In this document: positions 52,562-64,000 of the stretch, piece after piece
Layout of the letters: every line of letters begins with the position of its first letter
Numbering within the stretch: position 1 is the first letter of the stretch
Assembly: GCA_035771175.1 (NCBI GenBank)
Contig: CM069595.1
Coordinates: 263,001-327,000 of the forward strand
DNA from: Paratinospora sagittata
Taxonomy: Eukaryota; Streptophyta; Magnoliopsida; Ranunculales; Menispermaceae
Reading direction: 5' to 3'
Length of the DNA stretch: 64,000 bases
Notes under the pieces: generated by a model
What the model was told of the DNA's origin: nothing
Database searches by the model: none
The model's input: the letters and a program-made list of their open reading frames with translations, nothing else
Position numbers and translations under genes: made by a program

Positions 52562-53000
52562 AAATAGAAATAGTCAAAACAAGAAGAAAGAATGAAAAGA
52601 AACACAAGATCAAACAGTTTGACAATATACCTGCTTGCCGCCTATGCCCAAATGACAATCCATTCTTCAAAACCAATTCCCAGCCCCTTTTGCATTCATA
52701 GACACTATTAGCAGGTTAGGTAGGTTACAAATGAAGACTCCCACAGAGGCTACTAATTAGTCCTGTAAAGTAGCAGACAAGAGATCAACTCCAGCATGAC
52801 AAGGAAGCACCACCTCAAAGGACGGACCATTTAGAGATTTCTTTTCACTGCCACCAACCAAACAGTCTTGCATGGGACTTCATCCAATGTGAATGTGCAG
52901 TACTCTCTGAGTCTAAGCCTTCCTTACTCCCAAGGAAATCAAACAGCCTAGAAAACTTACTCTTGCCAAAGCACCTCACCTTGCATCAAACACCATGGGC
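52562..53000 (-). other. possible spliced transcript downstream of the bZIP gene
   Basis: On the - strand a good intron-like segment is seen: donor AAGCAG|GTATATTG near 52632 and acceptor TATTTCAG|GTTTATTG near 52562. Upstream of it a 46-codon open frame (52985-52845) ends in GWWQ. I do not recognise the peptide, and no coding exon was found between it and the bZIP stop at 53930. It may be an alternative 3' UTR of that gene or a separate non-coding RNA. Confidence 0.25.
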
Positions 53001-53929
53001 TCACAAACTCTTTTACTTGGAGTTAATGGTGTAGTAGTGGTCAATGAAAAATGCACTCAAGCAAAATCAAGAGCTACTGGCTATGAGAATGGAAGCGTAA
53101 ATGCAAATGGGAACCAATATTAACACGGAGTTCACAGCAAATCACTAGGTTTTCTTAGGTCCATAATGATTTTTTAGATACTATGAAAGCTAAAATTACA
53201 GTCTCATAACTCTTTGCCAATACTATTCCAAGACCTGGAAATGATTGACAAAATAAGACCATTATATATGCCCATGGTTTAGTGCTAGCTGCTGCTCTTT
53301 CATAAGAACCCCAAATTTCAACATACAGCAAAGAATAGCCACAAGAAGCAGTCTTATGAATGATTTTACACTACATTGGCCACTCTATGGAATCAATAAC
53401 ATTGCAAGCTCAACTGTTGCATTCTTTGTGAAACACAAGCAATGTTGTTTCATGAACTAAATTGGGTAGCAGTCTCAGATAAACACAGCTGAATCTAGCT
53501 GATTGATATAAAAGAACTAAAAGACACATGAAGAATTAGGTACTTATCTACAAATAATTTATTCATGGAACTAGAACTTACGTAAACTTTGCAACCTCAA
53601 TAAAAATGATCAAAACATTGTCTAAAGACTGATATTACGAACAGGGTCCACAAAATATCTAATTATCTGATCTGAATATATATGTATGATTGTATGTATG
53701 TATGTATCCACACAACTAAACATATGCTGGGCAAACAGAATCTTATACACTGCTTCATTGTACCCGAGATGCAATCAGATTATATACTTGTTGTACAGCT
53801 CTTACACCTAGCAATCTAGGAGAGAACTCAATAGGGGTCAGCCATCAGCTATAAAATTCCCAAAATGATTAATCAATAAAACACAACCCATAAATGTTAA
53901 CCTAAAACTTCACATTCTTACTGCCAATC

Positions 53930-54495
53930 TCAGTTCTTGCCAGACTCATCATATTTTCGCTCAACACTTTCATCAACTTTAGGCCTTGTGTTCATAAGGA
54001 TCTGAAAGTCGCAAAAACCTGGAAATTACTAGACTGCATGATGTAATCAAATTTTCAAAAGAAAGCATACTGCTCAGAGAGTTCACCTTTCGAAGCATGG
54101 TATTCTCATTGATCAGAGTGGATATCTTCTCCTCTAGTTTGGAATTCTTGTCCTGCAAGTCTTTGGCTCTTGATTCCAGATCATTGACATAGACCTTCTT
54201 TCTTTCTCGTGCTTGCTGGGCAGAAACTCTGTTCCTGAGCAATCTGATCTTTTTAAATTTAAACATTGATCAGGTAACCAGGAAATAACAATCTGCAGAG
54301 GATAAAGCCAATAAAGGGAGCAGAATACTACTGATCACGCAGCAAGGCTTTTATTGGAAAATACAGCTGAAACAAGCTCTATTTAGTAAGATTTTCTATC
54401 ATGCAGCAAAGCTAGATCCTAATTAATCCTATAAAACGTACACCATATTAAGTCAAGAATAAAAAGAAGAAAGATAACACCCACCCACCCACCCA

Positions 54496-54539
<44 letters not shown>

Positions 54540-57500
54540 CCTCAACTTCTCCCAGTTTTAACTGATTTGAAATCATCAATTAAAACAGAAATTGACAAGC
54601 TACGACAGATAAAGGGGGTAATACAGCACGAAACAAGCTGCAAGCCAATTACTGACCAAAAAAACTGCCACAAGTTCTATTACAAAAGTACGTACTGTAG
54701 TGCACACAAGATGAAGATATTTGTCCCTCACATAAACTATATAGCACCTAAACAGTACATGGAAATATAGTTCCCAAAACTTGCTCTGCTGATTATATCT
54801 CATGGTTCCAGGGAGTCATAATGAAGTAATGATCCGATACACATCAGGACACAGTCAAAGACAAAAAGAAAGAAAATAAAACACTTCCCCACCATGTCTC
54901 ATTTTAAATTATTTGAAATCATCATTCATACAGATTCTGGAAAACATAAAATATACCAAATGACACAGAAGGCTAGAATAATATATGCAAAGCTGTTATC
55001 TGACCAATTTGTTTTAAGAAAAGAAACAAAAAAGTAATGATTTTAAAAACAATAGAAAGCATGCACGGAAAGAATCTTTGCTTCTACCAAATATCACATT
55101 TTCAAAAGTACTTTTCATGGCTACATGGGGCTTTTAAGTTTTACCAAAACATGAACCCAACTATTGACAATACTAATGTTATAGTAACTTACCAAATGTA
55201 TTAGAGCCAAGAAAAATGACAATCTTGATGGACCAAGGGCCTATTCTGCCCAATCTAAAATCATCTTGCTGCCCTTTCTTGAACTTTAATCCAAACCAAA
55301 CAAGTTTAAAGAAGATCAGATCCAATAATCACATGTTAAAAACAGACCGAAAAAATGGAACTAGAAATTTAAAAACCTGAAATTTAAAAATTCGAAGTAC
55401 ATTCTTCGTTCAATTTTCCAAACTAACTAAAAAGTTGACGGTCAACCAGTTCAATCTACTCAGTGACAATCTTGTGGGAATAACTCCCCATGGTTTTGAC
55501 AACTATTTTTTAGGTTCCAAGATTGATTTGCTACCATATTTCAAGTCACGATGTTGAATGAACCCTTTGAAATTAAAAACAATAATGAATATGCAAAGAT
55601 TATACCATTGAACAATGTCGTGAATGAGGCATTGAACAGAAGGATTTTCAATATCATTTTACAGACACAAAAGTTTCTATAAAAGGATCTACTTATTTAA
55701 TCTGTTAGAAAATGGTGGTGATGGTGGAGCGGCTGGAGCCAAGGGGTTGAGGAAGGATGGTTGGGGTGGGAGGAGAATGGGAATAGGGATTGTCGTAACC
55801 ATGACAGAAGTGAAAATGGGCATTGTGTCAAGGTGATCCAACCATGTGAATCTTGTACTTGTGTTCCTTCTAAGGAAAATACAAGTTTTATGTGGAACTG
55901 ATGCAATAATAAAAACAAGGTTGACAATCCCTTTTTTTAATTTTTTCTGTGATTATTGAATTCTAATTCATAATTTTTTAGCAAGTCTAAACAGAATTGA
56001 CATTCCAGATGCAACCCAATCCATAAGGTGCATACCATTGACCACTCCTTCCATGTCTAGCAACCAAAATCATCATGTGTATACAACATACTTATAGAGG
56101 TTTCTGTACCATGCTTCTGATGAGATTTTATTTTTCTTTGTAAAAGTGGACATGCAAAAAGCCCTATGAATAGTAATTTAAAAATGAAAGCAACATCTCT
56201 AATATAATTTTTTCAAAGATTGTTTTTTTAGATTTAGAATTCTACAATTTGAGTTGGTAAACTAACTGTCTACTTTACAAACATTTTTGAGCCATTTATT
56301 TGTAACTTTTCAGTTTGCACAATGTGTTAGAAAGCTTGTATATGAATCATAGCAAAGCAAAGCTCTAGAACATTTCAAACATTTACCTCACGAACTATGA
56401 ACAGCTGAGAAAACAAAGAACTCCATTAATTCCACTGTCCAGATCTAAAGTTTCAATTGATTTTATTAATACTAATTGAGGGATATGCACACTATCCCTT
56501 TTGATTGAATGTATTCATCTTCACCTATAATGAATTAATTAAGAAAATTCAAGGGTAAGACATGAAAATCATTCAAGAACATATTGATCAATATGACAAA
56601 GACCCCCCCGAAAACTACAGTGCTTACACGCAACCGATCTCGCGCAGCTCATCCCTTGCTTGTTCCCTCACTGCACAATATTACTGATAAATGACTATGG
56701 AAGTGACAAATCTCTAAGATCTACATCAAGAGTTCAACATATGAATTGATGATAATCTCAAAATTCATGTCTTAAGAATGCAAACCAACCAAAACTTTAG
56801 AATGCTCTAAATAAAATAAACAACATAGATGAATCCAACTTATATGTACCAACTCAACTTTGTACGTGCAATTGATACAGAATCCATACTTTTCTGGAGC
56901 GTCTAGAAAGAATAGCAAAGAGATTGGAAATCTAGCTCAGCTTTAAGAAAGCATTTAAACCGTTCAAAAGGCCAACATTATAGGCAAGAAAGAGGTTTTT
57001 GATGTACGTAGTATTGATGTTCAGCAAGGTTATTGCAACTTGCAAGTTCAAAATGAATCACTATAGCGATAAATAAGATGAAAAGAACCATTCAAGACTG
57101 TCCAACAACTGGTTTTCTCATCCAAAACTTCAATTCCAGGCTAAATGAAACAGTTAGAGCATTTGACACAAAATATAACTACTAAAGACTCAACAAAGTT
57201 CAATTGCTCCCAACATTTTCATTTATTCGTTATTAGGCAAAACGACCTATATATGCACCCCACTCACGCATTGACTGAAATGATTACTTGAGACCGGTCA
57301 CTGGTGTACTCATTCAACCATAAGAGGTCAAGCTAGGGGCCACGAATCGTCTGTGGCTGCTTAGCTCGTCTCTCATTCCCAGCTTACTGTATCTGCCATT
57401 TGTATTATTAATTCTCTGAGTCTCACCCCCACAAATATTAAAGAAATTCACACCTCTCCTAACCATGATTTTTTTTTTTTTTTTTTAAATGAAGTTGAAG

Positions 57501-57919
57501 TCCCAGAAGGCTGCATCTCTGTCTCTGAAGCATTTCTTACATGTCATCAACTTTTTATCGAATTATTGCACTTCTCTGCTGTTGGTCCATTTGTCCAAAT
57601 CTTGAAGAAAAATCCTCATAGATGTGTAGAGGTAGAAGTAGAAGTAGAAGTAAAGGGTTAAAAGTGGGAAAATAGGGGGAAAGAGGAAAAAAAAAAAAAA
57701 AACAGCACCTCTTGAGCTTCCGGTACTCTCTGTCGACTGGATTCCTTCCACTCCGACGTTTCCCAGTGAGTCTGTTACTGCTATTGCTCTGCTGAAGGTC
57801 GGTCGTCCTCATCGGATCATCTCCAGCCGATCCAGTTTCCACGTCGGGAACAGTGAAAAGATCTTCGTCACTGTCCTCTACAACACCAAAATACAACCAA
57901 CCCCTATGTATAATTGAAA

Positions 57920-57966
<47 letters not shown>

Positions 57967-58084
57967 AGATAGAGAGGCTTGAAGATCACATACCTACTTT
58001 GTTCTTCTCTCGTGGAGGAGGAAATGAACTGGTGCTGTGGTCGGGAGTAGTGGAGGAGGGATTAGTACCGTCCGGAAGTGACAT
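53930..58084 (-). CDS. HYH: bZIP transcription factor, HYH/HY5 type
   Basis: Exons 58084-57994, 57877-57709, 54243-54087 and 54001-53930 join GT-AG in frame to give 162 aa. The acidic [13 protein letters not shown] at 32-44 matches the COP1-interaction motif of HY5-type proteins (VPD where HY5 has VPE). A basic stretch [14 protein letters not shown] follows at 69-82. The bZIP has [13 protein letters not shown] at 91-103 and perfect heptad leucines at 109, 116, 123, 130 and 137. The [15 protein letters not shown] wording and the ILMNTRPK tail favour HYH over HY5. In Arabidopsis this nuclear factor promotes light responses and is degraded through COP1. An upstream in-frame ATG at 58228 is open but lacks family similarity. 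Intron 2 is 3.5 kb. Confidence 0.9.
54480..54535. repeat. (ACCC)n/(AC)n microsatellite in intron 2 of the bZIP gene
   Basis: CCCACCCACCCACCC grades into an uninterrupted (CA)n of about 17 units. A second microsatellite, (AG)n of about 18 units, lies in intron 1 at 57927-57963. Confidence 0.9.
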
Positions 58085-59159
58085 TGTTTGAAATCCGGCG
58101 AGATCACCAGCAAAGATGGGAAAGAGAAGAAGGGACTGGAAAAAAGAGAAAAACAAAGAATTATCGTGAAGGTGTGTTTTTGGGGAGGGGAGGGGAGCGG
58201 AGCGGAGCAATTGCGATTTGCGAATCAACGGAAGTACAAGGAGAGACGTGGCTCTACTGCAGCTTCTTCTCTTCTGCTTCTTATTTAGTCTTTTTCTTGT
58301 CTAATTTCAACTCTACTCTCTACTCAGCGACTGGCGGAAAGTGGTGTGGCAGGAAATTGGAATGTGGGCGTTACGTTCGGCATTTGGCCTCTGGTTACTG
58401 GCGTGAGATACAACACGTTGCCACTTTTTCGAATTTTCAAGCAACATTTATTTATTCTTAAATTATACATCATAGTTAGTATCCAAAAAAATATTCTCAA
58501 AATAAAGTAAGCAAATAAATAATTTAATAAAATAACAATGTGAAAGTGCATGATCTCGGTCTCGTTGCTTTTTTTTTTTTTTTTTTTCAAAGCAACGTAA
58601 TCAACATCTATTTCCCTATTTGGAAATTGTACAATTGAGTAAAGAGAGATGGAATAAAATAATAGGCGCTTTTTTTCTAGTTTTGGTCATTCGTTTTTAT
58701 TATTATATAGGGAGGAGAGGAGAATCCGACTTTCTCTTTTTTTTCCCTATTCGTGGGTGAATATACAATATAATATATAGTGGAGGGAAGCATATTTTTT
58801 TTTATTTGTGACAAACGTTTGGTAGCTTGAATAGTGTATATTCGAACATTTTTATTTAAAATCGAGAGTTCGATTTCTTTTCCTTATAAATAAATTAGAG
58901 TTTTTCTTCTTCTAATAAAAATTGAGAGTGAAACTATAGTAGTTAAATCACATGATCCTCATCTTAGCCCATTATGCCTCATGTCGTTGTGCTCGTCTTC
59001 CTCTATCTCAATGTTGGTATCCTCGTGTTAGCACTCAAAAAAGAAAAAAAAAGTTTCTTATTTGTGGTTTGTGGAGCAGCTGCGTAGCGCAGGTTTAGCT
59101 TTAACTAATTATCTAATCAACATTTTTTTAATAGCTCCAATAAACACTATGCATTATAT
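58085..59159 (-). promoter_or_regulatory. upstream region of the bZIP gene
   Basis: Likely 5' UTR and promoter on the - strand. A hybrid C/G-box GACGTGG is at 58245-58251 on the + strand, an ACGT-core site of the kind bound by HY5-type bZIPs, about 160 bases before the ATG; self-regulation is possible but inferred. A pyrimidine-rich stretch ending CCAG (about 58135) could be a 5'-UTR intron acceptor. Beyond 58460 it is AT-rich with no gene. Confidence 0.4.
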
Positions 59160-59328
59160 GAATGGATCCGACTATTTTCACTTACCCTTTCTTATCTTTT
59201 CACCCAGTTACTCTCTTTACCCACACAAAATTTAAAATCAATCATTTTCTCTTTCTTCACCATTTCTTCAAGTTTTTCAATCATTCAAAAGGTTAAAATA
59301 CCGTTAGGAAGATTTGTGAGTAACAAGA
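59160..59328 (-). mobile_element. fragment of the same TIR family as the 28.7-33.4 kb element
   Basis: Reads like the reverse complement of 33180-33384: a GGATCCGACTATTTTCACTTACC-like end, then CACCCAGTTACTC, AAAATTTAAAATCAATCA, TTTCTTCAAGTTTTTCAATC and AAAGGTTAAAA, all in the same order. It stops abruptly at about 59325, where gypsy gag sequence begins. Confidence 0.55.
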
Positions 59329-59674
59329 AATTCTTCAATTCCTTGGCATCTCGGGCTTCATTGTAATGCTTTGGTTCTGGTACCTTAACCTTCCTTCGAC
59401 TCTCGGTCTCCTTCGGACCAGTAGAACCCGCTAGTTTGGTAAGGACATTCACCCTAGCATTCATCTCATCGAGCTGCTCTCATACCACCTGGAATGAAGC
59501 TTGGTTTTCCTCTACCAAGGCTTCATAAACCTCACTACCCGATTGTTGGGCATTCTCTATTAGTTCCATTCGTGCAACCAGTTGTGCAAACTTCGCTTCC
59601 AACTCCTCGGAACGCATTACTCGAGCTTTCAGTTCTTCCAACCTATCCTTGGTCGATTTCTTCTCTGCTGCCAT
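59325..59674 (-). pseudogene. second-unit gag start, truncated
   Basis: Starts at ATG 59674 (MAAEKKSTKDRLEELKARV), 12 bases past the primer-binding site. It shows the coiled, charged N-terminus of chromovirus gag, then an in-frame TGA at 59482-59480. The frame continues past it with EQLDEMNARVNVL and KVPEPKHYNEARDAKELKNFL, then ends at the junction with another repeat near 59325. A TGA here fits C-to-T decay of an Arg CGA codon. Confidence 0.75.
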
Positions 59675-59685
59675 TCTCTTGCTAG

Positions 59686-59697
59686 GCTCTGATACCA
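59686..59697 (-). promoter_or_regulatory. primer-binding site (initiator Met tRNA)
   Basis: TGGTATCAGAGC on the - strand, the standard site complementary to the 3' end of initiator methionine tRNA, two bases after the LTR end. It marks the LTR at 59700-60187 as acting as a 5' LTR for the second unit. Confidence 0.88.
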
Positions 59698-59699
59698 CG

Positions 59700-60187
59700 T
59701 GTCATGGGACAACTTTGGAACAAGGCAATTCCAGTGCGGCACCCGACAATTCACTACCAAGGTCAGCCAAACTGCAAGTAACAAGAAATAGCAACACAAA
59801 GTAGAAGGCACCAAGTAATGGAAATAATGATTTTATTAATATCAAATGAACTGTTACAATACACTGGGGTCAACACGAAAGAACACACACGCACCCTAGG
59901 GGAGCAGGTATCACTAGAGCACCACACCACTAGCAATAGTGGGTAGCAACAAGGGACAAGGCAACACACGTTGGTAGCTTTACTTGGGACTCGAATGTAG
60001 GGGAACACCTATGCACCACTCTAGGCGACTACCACCTCCCCTACAAGGTAGATGTTAAGCTTTTGTACTATCTCCAAAAGGAAACATCAAAATGTGAGGC
60101 CAATCATACTGGGCCTTTATTACAAAAATGCCACTCGAAATACAAAACAAAATACATGACGGTGCATGGGACAACATGACCGTGACA
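59700..60187 (-). repeat. LTR of the gypsy chromovirus
   Basis: 488 bp, TG/CA ends. On the - strand it begins TGTCACGGTCATG and ends CCCATGACA. It is preceded by a polypurine tract and followed by a primer-binding site. A late AATAAAATC (about 59834 on the - strand) may be the poly(A) signal. Only one LTR copy is in the window. Confidence 0.85.
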
Positions 60188-60198
60188 GACTCCCCCAC

Positions 60199-63100
60199 TT
60201 AATACGACGACACCCTTGTCGGCGGACTGGCTAAGTACTTGAGGAGCTCTGCTTCATGTCCCGTCAACGAACTCTCTGGCTCCCAACTTGCTTCGGCTTC
60301 AGGCAGGTCCTTCCACTTGACTAAGTATTCTGACTGAAACTGCTTCTGTGAAGGTTCGGGAACCTGACGATCTGCTACGATATACTCCACCTCACGAACA
60401 GGTCTGCACTTGATGTTGGCTGTCGGTCTTGAAGAGCTTGCACGATCTGAATCCTCCCGATCAACACGACACGGCTTCAGGTTGCTGGCGTGAAACACTG
60501 GATGAAGATTCTTCCACTGCGCTGGTAACTCAACCCAATATGCTGTTTTCCCAACACGCTCTGTGATAGGAAATGGCCCTTCATATTTGCGAACCAACTT
60601 CTTGTTCACCTTTCTGAAGAACTTCATAACATCAGGTTGAAGCTTGATGAAGACGTGATCTCCGACCTGGAACGGTGCTGGCTTCCTCTTCTGATCGGCC
60701 CATTTCTTCATTATCCTCGACGCCTTCTCCAGGTAAGCTTGAGCCACTTCACTGGTCTTCTGCCATTCCTTGGCAAACTGATAAGCTCGTGGGCTGCTCC
60801 CACTATAACCCGCATCCACTGTGTGAGGTGTCAAAGGTTGTTGGCCTAATACCAACTCAAAAGGACTCCTGGAGGTTGAAGAGCTCTTTTGCAAATTGAA
60901 ACAGAACTGAGCAACATCTAACAAGTTCACCCAATTCTTCTGGTTGGCACTCACAAAATGCCTGAGATATTCCTCCAGTAATGCATTGAACCGCTCTGTC
61001 TGGCCATCTGTCTGGGGATGACAACTGGTGGAAAAGTTCAGATGAGATCCCAAGAGTCTAAAGAGTTCTGTCCAGAAACGCCCTGTAACCCTTGAATCTC
61101 TGTCACTGACGATAGTCTGAGGTACGCCCCAATACTTCACCACATGGCGTAGGAAAAGATAGGTTGTCTCCTCTGCTGAACAGTGTTTGGGGGCCGGAAT
61201 GAAGGTTGCATACTTCGAGACCGGTCCACCACAACAATAATGGAGCCGTACTCCCCCAATTTTGGCAAAGCAGATATGAAGTCCATCGTCACACTTTCCC
61301 ACGGACACTTAGGAACTGGCAGTGGTTCTAAGAGCCCTGTAGGTCTGTCTCGCTCCACCTTGTCCTGCTGACAAGTGAGGCAAGTCTTGGTATATTCACT
61401 GACATCATCCCACATATTCGGCCAATAGTAGCCCCGTTCAAGAAGGGCCAATGTGCGATGACTACCCGGATGGCCGGCCCATTGAGTGTCATGGCATTCC
61501 CGCATCAGCTCTCTGCGAAGTCCACCAGTGCGAGGTACATAAAGACGTCCTCCTTTTGTAACAAGTAACCCATCCTTGATATGGAACCGTCTCGTCCGAC
61601 CAGCTTCTACTAGTGGCCAAAGAGTCTTGACTTGAGGGTCCATCTGCAACCCATCTATAATTCTGGCCTGTAAGGTAGTCTGCATCTTGGTGATGCTCCT
61701 CTGAGCTTCAACTGATAAGGTGGCAAGCTCTGCCTTGCGACTCAGTGCATCGGCAACTTGGTTAGTTCGGCCTGGCTTGTACTCAAGGACCATGTCGAAC
61801 TCTGAAAGGAACTCCTGCCACCGAGCTTGCTTTGAAGTAAGCTTCTTCTGGGTTAAGAAGTGAGAGATGGCTATGTTGTCCTTCTTCACTACAAACTTTG
61901 AACCCAGCAAATAATGCCTCCATGTCCGAAGGCAATGGATCACCGCGAGTAACTCCTTCTCTTGAGTTGTGTAGCGGCGTTCTGCTTCAGAAAGTTTCCG
62001 GCTCTCGTACGCCAAAGGATGTCCCTCATGGACCAACACTCCACCAAGTGCAAAATCTGAAGCATCTGTTTGTACCTCAACGGGCTTGCTCAAGTCAGGG
62101 AGAGCAAGGACTGGATCCTCCATCACTGCTGATTTCAGATCCTCGAATGCCTGTTGGCGCTCTTCTGACCAAACCCACGATTGTTCTTTCTTCAAAAGGT
62201 TGGTTAAAGGTGAGGCACGTGCAGAATAATCCTTGATAAAACTTTCGATAGTAGTTCACCAAGCCAAGAAAGGACCACAACTCAGACACTGTTGTTGGGG
62301 TCTTCCACTCATGAATGGCGCGAACCTTCGCCATATCCATCTTCAACTTGCCACCACCAATGTAGTGGCCCAAGAAAGCGATCTCCTGTTGGGCAAAAGA
62401 ACACTTTTCCTCATTCACATATAGAGGTGATTTGTCCACAGTAATTCGAACACAATCCGCAAGTGTTCCATATGCTCCTCCAGAGTAGAACTATATATCA
62501 CAATGTCATCAAGGTACACGACCACAAACTTGTCCAAGTACTCGTAGAAGATTTCATTCATCAGGGTGCAGAAAGTAGCTGGAGCATTAGTTAAGCCAAA
62601 TGGCATCACTAAGTACTCAAACGCTCCATACCGTGTGACGCAAGTGGTCTTAGGTTCATCTCCTTCGGCGATTCGAACTTGATGATACCCCGACCGCAAG
62701 TCAAGCTTCGTGAAGTACCGAGCTGCACCCAATTGATCGAACAAATCTGCAATCAAAGGAATAGGGTACTTGTTTCAAACAGTTACCTTGTTTAGAGCTC
62801 TGTAGTCAACACACATACGCAAGCTCCCATCATGTTTCTTCTTAAATAATATCGGTGCTCCGTATGGTGCCTTTGATGGTCGAATGAAGCCTGAGTCAAT
62901 GAGCTCACTCAACTGCTTCCTCAACTCAGCTAGCTCTGGAGGTGCCATCCTGTAGGGATGGCTAGCTGGCGGTTTCGCCCCCGGAATCAACTCAATCTTG
63001 TGATCGATAAGCCTTTGTGGAGGGAGTTGCTTCGGGAGTTCTCCAGGCATCACATCTTTGAAAGTTGACAGTAGCTTCGTCACTGCATCTGGAACAGGTT

Positions 63101-64000
63101 GTGACTCCTCTTCCCGCTCGTCTACCACCAAGGTAGCCAAGTATGTCTCCTCCCCCTTCTTGAGACCTTTCTTCAACTGTAGAGCGAAAATTCTCTTGTC
63201 CTTCGATTCAACGGCCGTCGTTGGAATCATACAAGGAGAGTCTCCGAACATACACAGGGTCTCCAAGTAAGGCATTGGCACTGCACTCGCTTCATGCAAG
63301 AACTTTAAACCCAATATCACCTTGAAATCATCCATGGGAATAGCCATGAAGTTGGTCCTTCCTGACCACCTACCCACCTTAATGGGCACGACCTTCGCAA
63401 CACCATGGACAGGCCTCACAGCGGAGTTTACAACTTTGATCTTGCTCGAGTCACTTTCTAACTTGAGACCCAAGCGTTGAGCTTCACCTTCAGCAATGAA
63501 GTTGTGGGTGGCACCCGTGTCTACCATGGCACGAGTCATCTTGCCACTGATTTTGAGTTCAACAAACATCAACCCTCTTGATGGATTCGTTTGCTTGTCG
63601 GCAACCTGCCCCTTCAAGGCATTCAATAGCCGCAGAGCCCCCATCCTCGGCTCATCTGACTCGACATGAGATTGGGAGGTCTCCTGCGAAGGCTCTTGGC
63701 TATCAGTTATTGTTCGCAATGCATTGAGGCCACTCTTTTGGGGACACACAGCTACTCGCTGTGGCCCTGCACACAAGAAGCACTTCAACTCCCTTGTCTT
63801 GAAACTTGCTGTTGAAGTGAAGGATGTGGAGGGTTGCTTGGAAGACGAAGCTCCCTTGCTAAACTGGCTCATTGGCTTGTTGGTACTGCCCTCGTCTTTC
63901 CCCGATGAAGGCTTTAGATTGTTGCCACTCGATACCATTTTCTTCTTTTCACCAAAGCTGGTGGTATAATCAGTTAATCTTTCGGCAGCTGCGTAAGCGG
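60199..64000 (-). pseudogene. gypsy chromovirus gag-pol polyprotein, broken, 5' end outside window
   Basis: Open from the window end through gag with a zinc knuckle in which His is Gln ([13 protein letters not shown]). Then come the protease (DTGA at 63521-63510), reverse transcriptase ([15 protein letters not shown] at 62516-62505), RNase H (QTDASDFALGG), and integrase with a CLTCQQ pair, MDFISALPK, VSDRDSRVTG and HPQTDGQTERFNALLEEYL. A C-terminal chromodomain (EYLVKWKDLPEAEASWEPE) lies near 60250-60340. Damage: TGA at 62777-62775 just before the RT core, and frame changes near 62430, 62225 and 61230. The chromodomain puts it in the chromovirus branch. It cannot make an intact polyprotein. 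Confidence 0.88.

Larger units (their letters stand above)
59325..64000 (-). mobile_element. Ty3/gypsy chromovirus in tandem arrangement sharing one LTR, cut by the window end
   Basis: On the - strand the order is: gag and pol (64000-60199), polypurine tract (AAGTGGGGGAG), one 488-bp LTR (60187-59700), primer-binding site, and then the start of a second gag (59674 to about 59325). A single insertion would end after its 3' LTR, so the LTR is shared by two units. The 5' end of the first unit lies beyond 64000. Both units are inactivated by stops and frameshifts. Confidence 0.85.

Noticed and set aside
58085..58228. 48-residue N-terminal extension of the bZIP protein
   Set aside because: Open by chance through the 5' UTR; family similarity and usual length start at the ATG at 58084.

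Overview
This window is nuclear DNA of a flowering plant, most likely a woody eudicot. The genes are interrupted by GT-AG introns, intergenic DNA is AT-rich with long (AT)n and (GA)n runs, and the repeats are typical plant ones: L1-type LINE, chromovirus Ty3/gypsy, Ty1/copia LTRs, hAT-like and Mutator-like elements and a tRNA-derived SINE. I cannot name the species from sequence alone.

Four host genes could be assembled exon by exon. (1) A secreted pectin acetylesterase on the + strand (5239-17923, 12 exons, 412 aa), whose ninth intron holds a 6.8-kb full-length but decayed L1 LINE. (2) A two-exon DUF1685-type gene on the - strand (19164-20144, 268 aa). (3) An R2R3-MYB of the MYB61/MYB50 type on the - strand (36536-38418, 3 exons, 506 aa). 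(4) A HYH/HY5-type bZIP light-signalling factor on the - strand (53930-58084, 4 exons, 162 aa). A possible last exon of another gene lies at 10-193, and a 33-residue single-span membrane peptide ORF lies at 26569-26670 on the - strand.

Layout: 630-2403 is a 5'-truncated copy of the same L1 family as the intronic one. 2.4-5.2 kb is the upstream region of the pectin acetylesterase. 5.2-18 kb is that gene plus the LINE. 19-20 kb is the DUF1685 gene. 21-36 kb is a repeat-rich block: a 0.3-kb fold-back, a copia remnant joined to a gypsy LTR, a copia solo LTR, a three-level nest (TIR element containing a hAT-like element containing a 2.8-kb solo LTR) and a SINE. 36.5-38.8 kb is the MYB gene and its promoter. 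39-53.9 kb is a gene desert holding a 1.29-kb Mutator-like fold-back. 53.9-58.1 kb is the bZIP gene. 59.3-64 kb is a Ty3/gypsy chromovirus on the - strand, arranged as a tandem with a shared LTR and running off the window end.

The host genes are not an operon-like unit. Two are transcription factors (MYB61 type: secondary wall and stomata; HYH type: photomorphogenesis) and one is a cell-wall enzyme. The most informative structures are in the repeats, where target-site duplications let insertion order be read. No CRISPR array, rRNA or convincing tRNA gene was found.
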